In this document: positions 48,579 to 59,200 of the stretch, piece after piece
How the letters are laid out: each line of letters opens with the position of its first letter
Position numbering within the stretch: position 1 is the stretch's first letter
Assembly: GCA_035041965.1 (NCBI GenBank)
Contig: JAPYMA010000115.1
Span: forward strand, 50,379-114,378
Direction of reading: 5' to 3'
DNA: 64,000 nucleotides
Source: Anisakis pegreffii
Taxonomy: Eukaryota; Nematoda; Chromadorea; Rhabditida; Anisakidae
The notes under the pieces: model-generated
Told to the model about the DNA's origin: nothing
Seen by the model: only the letters and a program-made list of their open reading frames with translations
The model's database searches: none
Translations under genes and position numbers: made by a program

Positions 48579-51570
48579 CGGTTAAATAGACCGTAACAGA
48601 CCGATATGATTCTCGGAGATGTTAGTACTATTTTCGACCTCGGATTCGCTCGAGCTTGATTTCGCCTCCGACAGCACACTTTCGGTGGCTGAAGTGTAGA
48701 TTTAAAATAACATTTCGTTGTAATTTTCAGCAACACTGATTACATTTCGACGGGGTTTGTTATGTTCCTTCTCGTTACTTACAAGAAAGTTATATTTCAA
48801 CAACCTGAGCCGGCTTTAACTCAAAGTCCAAGTACATTATCACTGAGCTATGTTTTAAGGAGGTTTGAGTTTGAACCAACGAACTGAAGTACTTCTCGAT
48901 ACACTGATTCGATTATGGACCACGTTTTGATGTTTGCGGGTATACAATATGAAATTTCCGCTCCAGCGATTTTGATTTCTTTCAGGAGACAAAATTATTG
49001 TATGAAATGTGGCAATACGTCATTTCTTCATGAAATTTGCTCATCGAATTGGAGGGAACACAAACATATCAACAGATCTCGAGAGCACATGCATCTCATA
49101 AATCAATCATTATTATTTAAACTTACCACTTTCCGCCATGCACTGATCATGCGAAAGATCACACAGGTATGCGCTTAGTGAGCAAGGCATGATGATGTAA
49201 CGGCATTTTTCCTCTATTGTCTCTAGACATCGTTCTCGCTGACTATTGCAATCTCAAAATGAACGACTTTTAAATGGAACCATCTCGGCACTCTACTTAA
49301 TTCCCCAACAATCCCGAAAAAGTAGTGTCGCTTCCCGACGCAGCCACGCACAAATTATTTCGTGTTGTATGTGTAATTTCCATTAATAAGTTACGTTAAG
49401 ACGAGTGAATTCAGATAGTCAGATAGACAAGAACAGACCCACAGGACTTTCGGAGCTACCGACACTACGCTCGACCTCAGATGCACTGGAGCTCGATTCT
49501 GCCTCTGAAGGAAGTGTTCCATCATTGTACAACTCAACAGTTCATTGTAAATTCCAAGAACAATGATTGTACTTGTATATGATTCTTTATGTTTGTCCTC
49601 TTTATTGGCAAGGTAATTATGGATCAACAACCCTAGTCGGTTTTGACGCGATGACCGACTACATTATCATTGAGCTATGTGATTGTTTGAAGACAGTTTG
49701 AGATAAAACAAAGCAAAATAATGTCCCGTTTCTGAGACAGCATTTTGATGTTTTCTAGACTATACAATGAAAGATCCATTTCGGCTATTCTGATCGGTTT
49801 CAGAAACTGAATTCATTGCAAAATTTGTGGCGATAATCTAATTTCCTCATGGAAATTTTTGAATGAATTAAGGAGAACACAAGTTAATGGACATATCCTG
49901 AAAGCGCAAGCATTCGATGAAGCAATCACCAATAAGCAAACTCACCGACTTCAGCAACCTTACATTGGTGATATGAACGAAAGCAACTCAATGGAAGTGG
50001 ACAAGACAACGTCACGACAGCGTCGCACACAGCCCATGCGCGCTCACTACACAGCTGTAGCTCTCGATCGCATTCTCAAAATAGATGTCTTGTCAATGAA
50101 ATCAATTCGATGTTGAACGCTAAGTGGTATTTGTTCCAACAACAATCAGAAAAATTGGGGACCCTGAAATCAAATCATTCTGCCAATCTAGTTCATATGT
50201 AAACAATCAGAGGAAGTAGTGGGTTTCTACGACAACAACTACGTACAAGGGACTTTCTACTACATCCGTGAAAAGGTTATTTCGAAAGGAGTGCACCCAG
50301 GTAAACAACAACAGACCCGCAAGATTTTCGTCTGTACTGGCAGTAAGCTTGTCCTCCGTTGCATTTGAGCTTGATTCCATCTCCGACTCAGTACTTTCTA
50401 CAACTGGAGCGTTGATTTATTTTGTTATTGTTTGTAAACATATCAATGCAATTTTCAATAAAAATTTACTCGTACAAGGCTCGTTATGTTTCTTCTCGTT
50501 ACTTTCAAGAGGGATGTAGATCAACAACTTGAGTCGGTTTTAACGCGAATGCCGAAAATATTATCATTGAGCTATGTGAAGGCATAAAGAAGGTTTGGGG
50601 TAAAATGAACGAATTGAGGCACTGCACGATATACTGTTCCGATTATGAACAAAAGTTTTAATGTTCACAAAGGATTTTCTGACCGGTTTCAGAAAAGAAT
50701 TTTGTACATCAAGTCCAGCGACAATCTCATTTCTTCATTGAAATTGCTGATCGAACTGTGGGAACACAAGAAATATTCGTCTCGATAGTGCAAGCAACGG
50801 ACGAAGTAATGACCATTATGGAAACGTACCAATTTCAGCATTTTTACAGTGCTCATATGAATCTTGACAACTCATAAAAGATGAACAAGGCATCGTCATG
50901 ACTTCGCATCGGATCCACGCGCTCCAGTTACACAACTCTAGGTCACGAACGCAGTCTGAAATTCGATGTCTTTTCAATGGGATCAATTCTTCACTGAACA
51001 ACAAATTGTGTTTGTTCCGTGCGCAACCATAGAATATAGGGACGTTTCATGACGGCTTGAAGCATATGAACCATTCAGATAACCAATGTAACATAATGGA
51101 ATGATCGTTGTTTTCAACTAAGCTGTTGCTTTTAAGTGACACGGGGGTAGTTGCTCATAAAGTCCTAGTTACCAGCTAGCAGCAGTTGGTAACATTATTA
51201 GAAGTTATCTGACTTTTGATCTGTGGGCTGATGGATTGACTTAATCATTCGTCGTTAGTTTATGGATTCGCTATGGAAGGTAACTGGTTAAAATGCAAGT
51301 GGACGCTCAATAGTGTAGGGCTGAATAGGGGCTTCGAGCATTCATAGTATTCTATGATCCGCTGACCCTTTGTTGTATCTCGCGTACTCTTGGGCCCGAT
51401 TCAAGCACCAGCCCATCCCTTTCCATAACTGAACTGTTGATTCATAATGTAACTTCCAAACTAGCGATCCAAAAATGGTTTAAAATTAGAAGAACACTTA
51501 AAGACTTACTTCTTGAAACATCTGCATTCAGATGAATTGCCCAGAGCGTAACAAGCAAAGCAGCCTTCAT
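42145..51570 (-). CDS. secreted modular six-cysteine/linker repeat protein, family not recognised
   Basis: Signal exon 51570-51510 ([19 protein letters not shown]). Ten six-cysteine exons: 50955-50830, 50074-49946, 49252-49127, 48244-48116, 47470-47345, 46066-45940 (frameshifted), 44669-44541, 43868-43743, 43382-43251, 42538-42410. Linker exons: 50397-50317, 49504-49439, 48688-48602, 46333-46253, 45239-45159, 44122-44042, 42779-42714. Last exon 42236-42145. Every internal exon is phase 1-1. The cysteine pattern is C-x6-C-x7-C-x6/7-C-x5/6-C-x6-C, often with Trp in the second spacer, then (K)xAEN/I-G. Linkers are Ser/Glu-rich with N-x-S/T sequons. Leaving out the broken exon, the sum is 1848 nt, 615 aa. 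A secreted or surface protein is inferred; I do not recognise the domain. Exon usage, the first linker (a degenerate copy at about 51370-51450) and the 3' end are the uncertain parts. Confidence 0.75.
44796..45089. mobile_element. hAT-like MITE with GGTCGGTGAT repeats
   Basis: A 294-bp element in an intron of the modular gene. Terminal repeats are TAGTGTTGGG and the complement of TATTGTTGGG (9 of 10). An exact 8-bp duplication, TCTGTGTT, flanks it (44788-44795 and 45090-45097). The interior repeats GGTCGGTGAT and its complement many times and is GC-rich against its surroundings. Sister units lack the insertion at the same point (for example TACTGTATCTGGGCTTGC near 47.58 kb), so empty sites are present in the window. 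Confidence 0.8.
45940..46066 (-). pseudogene. frameshifted sixth cysteine-module exon
   Basis: Acceptor (TTTTGAG) and donor (GTAGGT) are intact, but the exon is 127 nt, while its nine sisters are 126, 129 or 132. The frame holds through the fourth cysteine (..GEMAC), then runs to TGA. One base out of register it continues as [15 protein letters not shown], restoring the last two cysteines and the module end. One inserted base, or a sequencing error, explains this. Because all exons are phase 1-1, skipping it would keep the protein in frame. Confidence 0.75.
46637..47187. mobile_element. insertion in a modular-gene intron
   Basis: About 550 bp absent from sister units, bracketed by TCCGTTTAGGG and TCCATTTAGGG, a likely target duplication. 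It contains a perfect 11-bp-arm hairpin (TTGCCGATCGC, 5-nt loop) near 46670-46697 and, at its right end, the dispersed repeat shared with 58788-58918. I cannot assign a transposon class. Confidence 0.5.
47052..47180. repeat. dispersed repeat, copy 1
   Basis: Closely similar to 58788-58918 in the same orientation. Both carry CCAACGCTATTATCGTTA near the start, GTGATAT..TGATATTGGTGAT in the middle and TGGATTTGCTGA at the end. No coding potential. Confidence 0.8.
47660..47740 (-). pseudogene. degenerate linker exon of the modular gene
   Basis: Aligned with intact linkers it has the shared ..GTCAAGCT.. core and the CG|GTCTG donor context. The acceptor AG is gone (TACAA in place of TGCAG), and the Ser/Glu frame is interrupted by a stop. 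It is probably not used, leaving the modules at 48116-48244 and 47345-47470 joined directly. Confidence 0.55.
48403..48576. repeat. TA microsatellite with GTATG interruptions
   Basis: About 174 bp of AT/TA repeats, broken near 48481-48500 by GTATGTATAT and a second GTAT. It lies in a modular-gene intron directly beside the linker exon at 48602-48688. The long Tyr/Ile frames on both strands are repeat by-products. Confidence 0.97.
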
Positions 51571-51935
51571 ACTCACCAGTGCTGATGTGTCAGTACAATG
51601 AACACATTTATCAGCGAGAAGACGAATTTGTGCTGTTTTGGCTATGTAACTGTGGGCGTTAACTGTGCACTTTTTGCTCGTGGATAGGAATGAAGCCAGT
51701 TAATATTCATAAATAACTTCGCTGCCTTTCATAGGTAAACGTCATCGATGGCATTCAAACGGACAAACGTAACCAAATTTCGTGCAACGATAGAGACAAA
51801 CGTTTAAAACACAGTCAGCAGCGTAATGCTCGATCCACCAGCATCAAAAAGATTCGCGTTGAAAACCCTCAACTTTACTACGTTAGCAGCAACAATGGTG
51901 TTCTTTCTAGACGACACTCAGGACTGTCAGCAGAG

Positions 51936-52625
51936 AATTTACATCGTTTTTCTGAGCAGGTAATACTGATGGACCGTCCTAAAAGTAAATGTGTCAAATG
52001 AAGATAAAGTCCGGTATAATCGAAATGCGGATCAAAACTGCTCGTGTTCTAGTCGAAGCTTGACATTAATATTTTTAGAATTGCAATCAAGGAAATGTTA
52101 TTCATTATTGTCCATTGATTTTGAGAATTCTCGACGAGATTGGTCACCTGGATGTCAACTCAACAGATCCTTCGAATACATGTGAGATAAGAAATGCATG
52201 ATCTGCAAATCATTATATTGCTTTAATATTTGAATGCAGATTTTATCATTTTGAAAAGCAATTTGATTGGTAACAAGGCGTTCAAATACGACAGATATTG
52301 CCACGTACATCAGCAGCGGCGTAATACTTTATAGATAAAACGCTGTAATGCAGATATCAATCCAGACAAATTGCAGGCGTAACGCTGTTGGGGTTTTATG
52401 ACGTCTAACAATAGTGCAATCCGAAACAAAGTGTTGACGATGAATCGACATCAAACATAAATGAATTTATTCAATAGCACCCATAAAATATGAATTTGCA
52501 AACTGTTGACGATGAATCGACATCAAACACAAAATTAATTTAATCGATAAACAGCAAACAGCGGTAACCTAAAACTGACACCAAATGAAACGTTAATGAC
52601 GAACGAAGCAAAGCCAATGTGTAAC
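51936..52625. repeat. 690-bp duplicated segment, copy A
   Basis: Matches 54748-55437 in the same orientation over an equal length, with roughly 25 substitutions seen by eye and no length change. Within each copy a shorter direct repeat (TGTTGACGATGAATCGACAT) occurs twice about 70 bp apart. No convincing reading frame is conserved. Copy A lies about 370 bp upstream of the signal-peptide exon of the modular gene. Confidence 0.9.
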
Positions 52626-52786
52626 CACGAAAAGTTTTAAGAGACAATTAATGGAAAGAACTCGAAATAATCATAATTATTTTCGGAAACTTTGAAGTTT
52701 CGAAACAAAAAACATTTTAGAATAATTGTAGTCAATGGTCAATCCTTTCAGATGCTAATCACTAATTGGTGATGCACTTGCAAGGA

Positions 52787-52809
52787 TCATGCGTTGCCTA
52801 TTCTTTGTC
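52787..52809 (-). other. possible relic of a modular-gene last exon
   Basis: Acceptor CTGTCTTCAG followed by a phase-1 frame GQRIGNA and TGA. The GCATGA ending and its context resemble the 3' end region of the modular gene (GACGCATGA at 42145-42153 and 41892-41900). This hints at an older copy of the 3' end upstream of the present gene. It is short and may be chance. Confidence 0.2.
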
Positions 52810-53647
52810 CTGAAGACAGTCATTCCTTGACTCAGTGAAAAGGTTTATCATTTGAAAAATGTCATAGCACGAAACTAACGTGCTGTTTATGAGGGCATCG
52901 GTGGAAAAGTTGGGAATCGGGAAAATCGAGGACCATGAAAATGCGATTGGCTCAAAAAAAGTCAGGGACGATGATTCGAGGAATTTCGGGAAAAACTCAA
53001 TCTTGCCACCGTCCTGTACCCCAAATTCATCCTAAAATGAAACTTTCGAGCTTGAGTCAGAGGAGCTTGAGAACATGATTTCAAAACACTCCAAAAGTCG
53101 ATCAAAAACACGAACTCAAAACACTCCTGAGTCACACGGATTCAATCTTTTATCTATTCACGTTACTAGCACACTACTTCCCAACTCAAAACACTCGCAA
53201 AGTCAACCAATTCACAAATCCCACATATAATCATATATATGCGGTTTATTGTACACAATTCAGTGGAATGCAACCTACATATTAATAAATGTATATTTTG
53301 CGAATGACTCTAAAACGTTCAAATATGATCAAATGTTTATCATTTTATGTTATAAATCGTAATTTTTCCTCACTATTTAAAAAGTGCAGCATTCAGTGAT
53401 GCTTCATGCCGCTACCAGGTGATAATAACCTCGAATTTCGAATGATCGAAAATCTGAGGCTTTGAATTTTCGAGGAGTCCCGAATTTCTGTGCTCACCTT
53501 ATTTCGATTGCAACCGTCCAGACACTATGACAAATTACGTACTTTCTATACTTGATTATGTGTCGCGACTAGCGCGAAAAGCTAGCATAGAATGATGATA
53601 GTACTAAAAAAGATAGTACTTGAATCAAATAAGAAACATCGTGCAAT

Positions 53648-53729
53648 GGGCCGATAGTGTACTGGTGTAACGCTGGGCCTTGAGGATCCGATCTGTTCAG
53701 AGGGCGTGAGTTCGATTCCGCGTCGGTCC
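53648..53729 (+). pseudogene. tRNA-like sequence (class II, Ser-like)
   Basis: 82 nt. The acceptor stem GGGCCGA/TCGGTCC pairs at all seven positions (one G-T). A D-stem GTG/CGC, the box-A-like TAGTGTACTGG and the box-B-like AGTTCGATTC are present. A loop CTTGAGG would give anticodon TGA (Ser), and the length suggests a long variable arm. The T-stem does not pair properly and the anticodon stem is imperfect, so this is more likely a tRNA pseudogene or tRNA-derived element than an active tRNA. Confidence 0.45.
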
Positions 53730-54747
53730 AAAATCTTTGACAAAAGTTTGATCTCAAAGAGATGAACCACAAAAAAAAAGGGCTTAGTTTCGACATTACG
53801 TCTATTTCACATCGTCATGTGCAATATTACAATGCAGTTGTTTGCAATACTATTGTTAAATCCTTACAATATCTTTTTGAGTTCACTGGATTCGTTCGAA
53901 TTCACACGAATTGGATGTTTTCTGTTTTGTTCTACGTTTACATAAAGTTGTCCTTCATGAAATCCACATGTATTTGTATAATATATCACATTACTGGTAC
54001 ATTTTCATGCATTTCGTTTGCATCGATCGGGTTTTGAAATGTGCTCTATGAGGTTCACCGGTTCGTGGCTTCACGGCTTTCGCTCATCCGATGACCGATG
54101 CATTAAACATAATCTGACGAAATTTTTAATAACCTGGAATCGTTTCTTTTAGTTCTTCATATATTCCCGTCGTTAATCGACATTCGTTATTTGTCCCAGC
54201 CTCCAGTTTGATATTCCAGAAGTCTCCCAACCCCAATCACTTGAGAGTATTCTTATTTCACATTTCAAATGTTATACTTTCAAAACACTCGTATTCTCAT
54301 TGCTTTCGGTTTTAAATCGTTTCATCATCGTATTCATGGTGAATCGTTTTGTTTTGCCCTGACGCATATGTCGGTGAATGTAGCTTGCTGGAACTTGTCG
54401 TTATTGCATTCTTTACTTTTTTTCCTACTCGTTTCGATGATTTCATACTCATTTTGTGCTGTTTATTTTCCATCCAGATTACTGAGGTTCAAAAATCTTT
54501 GAAAGTTGCCAGGAGATTTTGCATTATTTCAGAGAATATTGTAATTGCTGATAAAATAATAAAATCAGATGATTACTGTTACGTTTATTTATTGTTCATT
54601 TATTGCCTTTCATGTTCGATAGACATACATCTTTACAATGATCCGAAAATTCGCTGGTTTATCTCAAAAGATCCACACGATTGTTTGTTTATTGCTACAT
54701 TTACCGCATGCAGCATTCATAAGCAAAAGATTGTTACAAATTTACAC

Positions 54748-55437
54748 AATTTACACCGTTTTTCTGAGCAGGTAATACTGATGGACCGTCCTACAAGTAA
54801 ATGTGTCAAATGAAGATAAAGTCCGGTATAATCGAAATGCGGATCAAAACTGCTCGTGTTCTAGTCGAAGCTTGACATTAATATTTTTAGAATTGCAATC
54901 AAGGAAATGTTATTCATTATTGTCCATTGATTTTGAGAATTCTCGAGGAGATTGGCTACCTGGATGTCAACTCAACAGATCCTTCGAATACATGTGAGAT
55001 ATGAAATGCATGATCTGCAAATCATTATATTACATTAGTATTTGAACGCAGATTTTATCATTTTGAAAAGCAATTCGATTGGTAAGAATGCGTTCAAATG
55101 TGACAGATATTGCCACGTACACCAGCAGTGGCGTAATACTTTATAGATAAAACGCTGTAATGCAGATATCAATCCAGATACATTGCAGGCGTAACGCTGT
55201 TGGGGTTTTATGACGTCCAACAATAGTGCAAACCGAAACAAAGTGTTGACGATGAATCGACATCAAACATCAATGAATTTACTCAATAACACCCATACAA
55301 TATGAATTTGCAAACTGTTGACGATGAATCGACATCAAACACAAAATTAATTTAATCGATAAACAGCAAACAGCGGTAACCTAAAACTGACACCAAATGA
55401 AACTTTAATGACGAACGAAGCAAAGCCAATGTGTAAC
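54748..55437. repeat. 690-bp duplicated segment, copy B
   Basis: Sister of 51936-52625. Unlike copy A it is bracketed by a second direct repeat of about 75 bp (54663-54740, and 55437-55508 continuing after the MITE at 55764), starting CTCAAAAGATCCACACGATT. The arrangement is short repeat, long repeat, short repeat. Confidence 0.9.
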
Positions 55438-55508
55438 TCAAAAGATCCACACGATTGTTTATTTATTGCTACATTTACCGCATGCAGCATTCATAAGCAA
55501 AAGATTGT

Positions 55509-55763
55509 GGCACTTTTTTACTTTGGGGGGGGTCGCACGCGAGCAAGCTCGCGCATGCCACGCCTACTGCGCATGGCTTCAGCCCAAGCGTAGTCTCAAC
55601 CTAAGCCTAAGCCTGAGCTCGCTTGCTAGCCTCTGCTGTAGCATCGAGCGATCTGAGGCTATGCTTAGATGAGCCTGAGGTCACCTTAGGCTGAGGCCAT
55701 GCGCAGTAGGCGTGGCCTGCGCGAGCTTGCTCGCGTGCGACCCTTCCAAAGTAAAAAAGTGCC
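55509..55763. mobile_element. 255-bp long-TIR MITE with empty site in the window
   Basis: Terminal repeats begin GGCACTTTTTTACTTTGG and, apart from a short G-rich mismatch, remain complementary for about 70 bp, including GTCGCACGCGAGCAAGCTCG. The exact 8-bp duplication AAGATTGT flanks it (55501-55508, 55764-55771). The duplicated sister sequence at 54727-54734 carries a single AAGATTGT with the same neighbours and no insert, so it is the unoccupied site. The core contains CCTAAGCCTAAGCC, a phase of the nematode telomere hexamer TTAGGC, possibly by chance. No coding capacity. Confidence 0.9.
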
Positions 55764-56257
55764 AAGATTGTTACAAACTGAAATTACGAGCAGAAGTCAT
55801 GGTGCTTGATGAGAATGGTGCAAATATAGCCGCACATTTGATCTCTCGAATGATTCTGCGAGGAAAAAGAGATTTTCCACAACATAGAGAACACTACTGA
55901 AGACATAGAGACATAGAAGAAAAGACACTGAAGACTACTGAAGAAAAGAGACATGGAGAGAACACTACTGAAGTTAACATTTTTCTCAGCAGCGTTGGGC
56001 AGACCAAGGAAAACGGTGTTACTCATCGTTCATCGATACGTTTAGCATGGCAAAATAAAGGATTAGAGACATAGTAGAAGGATTACAGAGTAGATGCTCC
56101 ACATATATCTTTCGAAAAAAAAAGAGTTGATGATGTTTTTCCTTAGTCGGTTAAAGGAGATTCGGTACTTCCTGAAATTTGGTCCGTGATTTTGATCACT
56201 TTCATCTTGAACAGAATTGAGATTACGATGATCAAAAGTCTGGCTTGTCCGTACTGC

Positions 56258-59200
56258 CTAGTTGTCCACACTTTCTTCGTTATAGGAGAAATTTTCAAAA
56301 TATGACGATACTGAAAAAGATGAACGAACCTTGAGGAATACTTCCCTATCCTTCTGACGAAAGTCAGCCTGCATGCTTTGTTGCTGATCAATCGAATTGT
56401 ACGGCATCTTGTCCTGACCCACAGGGACTGCAGTCCAGACTGGACAATTTTCAGTTCGATCACTGAGGTTGACAAAATTATGAGATAACTAACAAGCGCT
56501 AGATTAATGCAATAGGATTTATTGAATTCAACTGTAAATTGTTAGGTTTCAACGTTTTAAAACTATGGGCTTGGATGAGAAACGAATGCGGGACATTTAT
56601 ACTTTTCAGTTCCCAAAATTTGAGGACATTATATACCAAATTCAATTTGGTTACAATTAGTGCCGCCTAACTGCTAAAGTCTGACCTGTTAGCTCCGTTG
56701 TTCAGTCAACTGAGGATATTCTTAGGCTAAAAATTTTTCGCTTATTTATCCCGTCCATAACTTAGGCAATGTTGAACATAATAGGCAAACCAAACAGTTT
56801 TCGTTAGCACTTTACAGACGGGACATACCATTTAAAACCAGTTTTGGCGAAGGTGGTCCACATTTCTCCGAGGTGGTTGGCAACCTCATAATCTGCAGGA
56901 ACGACACCGGCTTTTGCCTTCGTCCATGAAGAATTTTGTTTCCACAACAGCGGTATTTCCGCATAGTGGGGCACGGCTGAACAATTTTAACGGGTTTTCA
57001 AACTGCCTTGGATGGATTTCGACAATGTTGAGCCTTAGATGTATTTTCGATTTTCCCAGTAAGACTGAACCGGAATTCCCCATTTATTGTTAGAGACATA
57101 CTTGATCACAACAATTTAGAAGAGAGACTGTTATGAATATAAGCTGAGCAAATGAGTCAGTAGCAAAATATGCCTGGCTTTATTATTGCAGTCTAATCAA
57201 TCATTTTTGATTGATAAGGTTCTCACGAAACTGAACTGCATTAATTTAAAAATTACGTTTCCAGCCAGCAACTTCGTATTTTCGACCAACAGCTGAAAAG
57301 TAATCGAATTCGTACATGAATACATTAGGATTTTGATTTTGAATATAATAACTGGCATCCAAAGCCATCACACTGGTAAAGCCGGCTGCGGTAAGAACCT
57401 GTAAGTTTGTTGTTTTCTGATGATCTTTTAATCTTTAATTAGACAGATAATTGGGGTAGGTGGTGGCCAGCATGTAAACGTGTTGGTGGTGCCATTAGGC
57501 TTAGCACCTAAAATCATCAATTAATTCCTTCTAATTCATCGGCGTAGGATATTTTGAAGTTGTAAATATCATGCTACTCATCACAATTTACCATGGAAAT
57601 TCAAACTAGATGGTCATTACAAGTGCATGGACCTATAAGTGTTCTCTTTGCTTACCATTAGTGTACAAACAGTCAAAAAATTAGACTATGCTTTTCAAAA
57701 TATGGTAGAATAGTCTCCAGAATTTCAAGTTTTTACTATGGGCCCGACAGATAGTTCGCCTTGGACGATAACATCAGCACGTTGCACTAAGCATGTAGTG
57801 AGTATTAGTTCCCAACTACTCTTGAACAGTGTAAAGTGAACTATTTCTCTGAAGAAAGCCTAGACTCCCTGCTAATGGAACGAATTGAATCAAATTTTTC
57901 ATGCATGAGAAGGGACCAACATTGCTCTTGATTTTGAGCCACGCAAGATGATCAGTATCAGTTGTGCCTTCTGGCATATATTTTCCCACTACGAACTCCA
58001 TGACCTTCTGAGCGTTTTGTCCGTAATACGCACTGCGTTCCAGCAAGGTTTTTTCAACTGATGTTTTATTGTATGATTTCAGCGTCGCTATTACCGCCAG
58101 CCATTTTGGAGAGTTCTTAAAAACCGCCGAAACATTGCACATTAGAGCAATTCGATTGAAATGAGATAATGAAATTGGTATTTCAAAAAAGTCTGCTTTG
58201 TTTCATCGAACAGGAAATGATCGGAAAAAATTGTAGCAAAATTCAATCTCGAAAGTCACAAAAATTATTCTTCAACAGATTGATTGTCCTTGCCTAGCTG
58301 TCTAGTGTATGCTTTTGGAAGCGTGGTGCATCTAGCAGCTTGTTCATTGACCTATCCTAATATTCATTCTGGTTAATTATCTCAACTGCGCCAAATTGTC
58401 CAATGTTTGATCAGATTCATTGCGTAATATTTGTTTAAAAACTTGATGCCACTTAGAATATTGTTTGGTTGAGTATTTTCATTTGTTTGAAGCGAAGAAA
58501 ACTTGCGGACTCACCAACGAATGACCACTCATCCTTGCAGTTGCCCATAATTACGGGAATATTTGGTCGTTGCTGGAACGTTTCATTCGGCATTCCAGTC
58601 AAAAAGTAATTGTCGATGCTCATTTTCCATTCGAAAACATTCTGCAAAAAACATTACTGTATCATCGTTGTCGTTGCAGTCCCCACACTTAACGTTGACT
58701 TTATCAAGGCTTATTTGTGCCTACTGATAGAAATACTATCTGTGTACTAACCAAATCAATAACCCACGTTAGAACTTCATCAAGGCAGATGGTTTCCAAC
58801 GCTATTATCGTTAACTGCGCGGAAAGAAAGATACCAAGGAAAGAGGAATGTGATATTACTGATATTGGTGATAGCAGATAGGCATAAACTCGTAATTACA
58901 TGGATTTGCTGATTAAATAAATAATGGCAGAAATATGCCTACTGATTCTTTTGCGATGCCTCATCACAAAAGATTGATCTCATGTTTTGTGATACTAACT
59001 TTTTATTGATTTTCCTATTTTAAACGAATAAAAATTGGATTGAATTGAATTAACCTTATCAAAATCCACCATTTGCTGCACGCTTTTTTGCGCCAAACAT
59101 TGACTGAGTTTCCTAAAGTAAACGATAGCAGTTTGACATCATCGCTGACACTTTGAAATTACTCTTTCATAAGCATATTTCTAGTGCAGCTCCACTTTAT

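Larger units (their letters stand above)
42290..50960 (-). repeat. tandem exon-intron units of the modular gene
   Basis: Ten units of roughly 0.5-1.4 kb. Introns are repeated as well as exons. An intronic anchor resembling CTGATCGAATTGAGGGAACA lies about 60-100 nt beyond each module donor, near 42.31, 43.18, 43.66, 44.46, 45.84, 47.25, 48.02, 49.05, 49.86 and 50.75 kb. Unit length differs because of later insertions: a MITE at 44796, a dispersed repeat at 46.6-47.2 kb and a TA run at 48.4 kb. There is also one deletion, between the units at 43.25 and 43.74 kb. Confidence 0.85.
51571..56257. other. non-coding region between the modular and esterase genes
   Basis: Contains a two-copy 690-bp duplication, a tRNA-like sequence and a MITE, all listed separately. 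A TGATAA (GATA-type) motif sits on the - strand at 51608-51613, about 38 nt upstream of the modular-gene ATG, where it could be a promoter element; one hexamer is weak evidence. Between 52887 and 53020 there is a possible terminal-inverted-repeat element (CGGTGGAAAAGTTGGG against CGGTGGCAAGATTGAG) without a clear target duplication. Confidence 0.45.

Noticed and set aside
48345..48736. Tyr-Ile repeat proteins on both strands
   Set aside because: These are translations of a TA microsatellite.
54349..54813. 154-codon + strand frame
   Set aside because: Low-complexity hydrophobic start, and it runs through the repeat junctions at 54663 and 54748, so it is a composite by chance.
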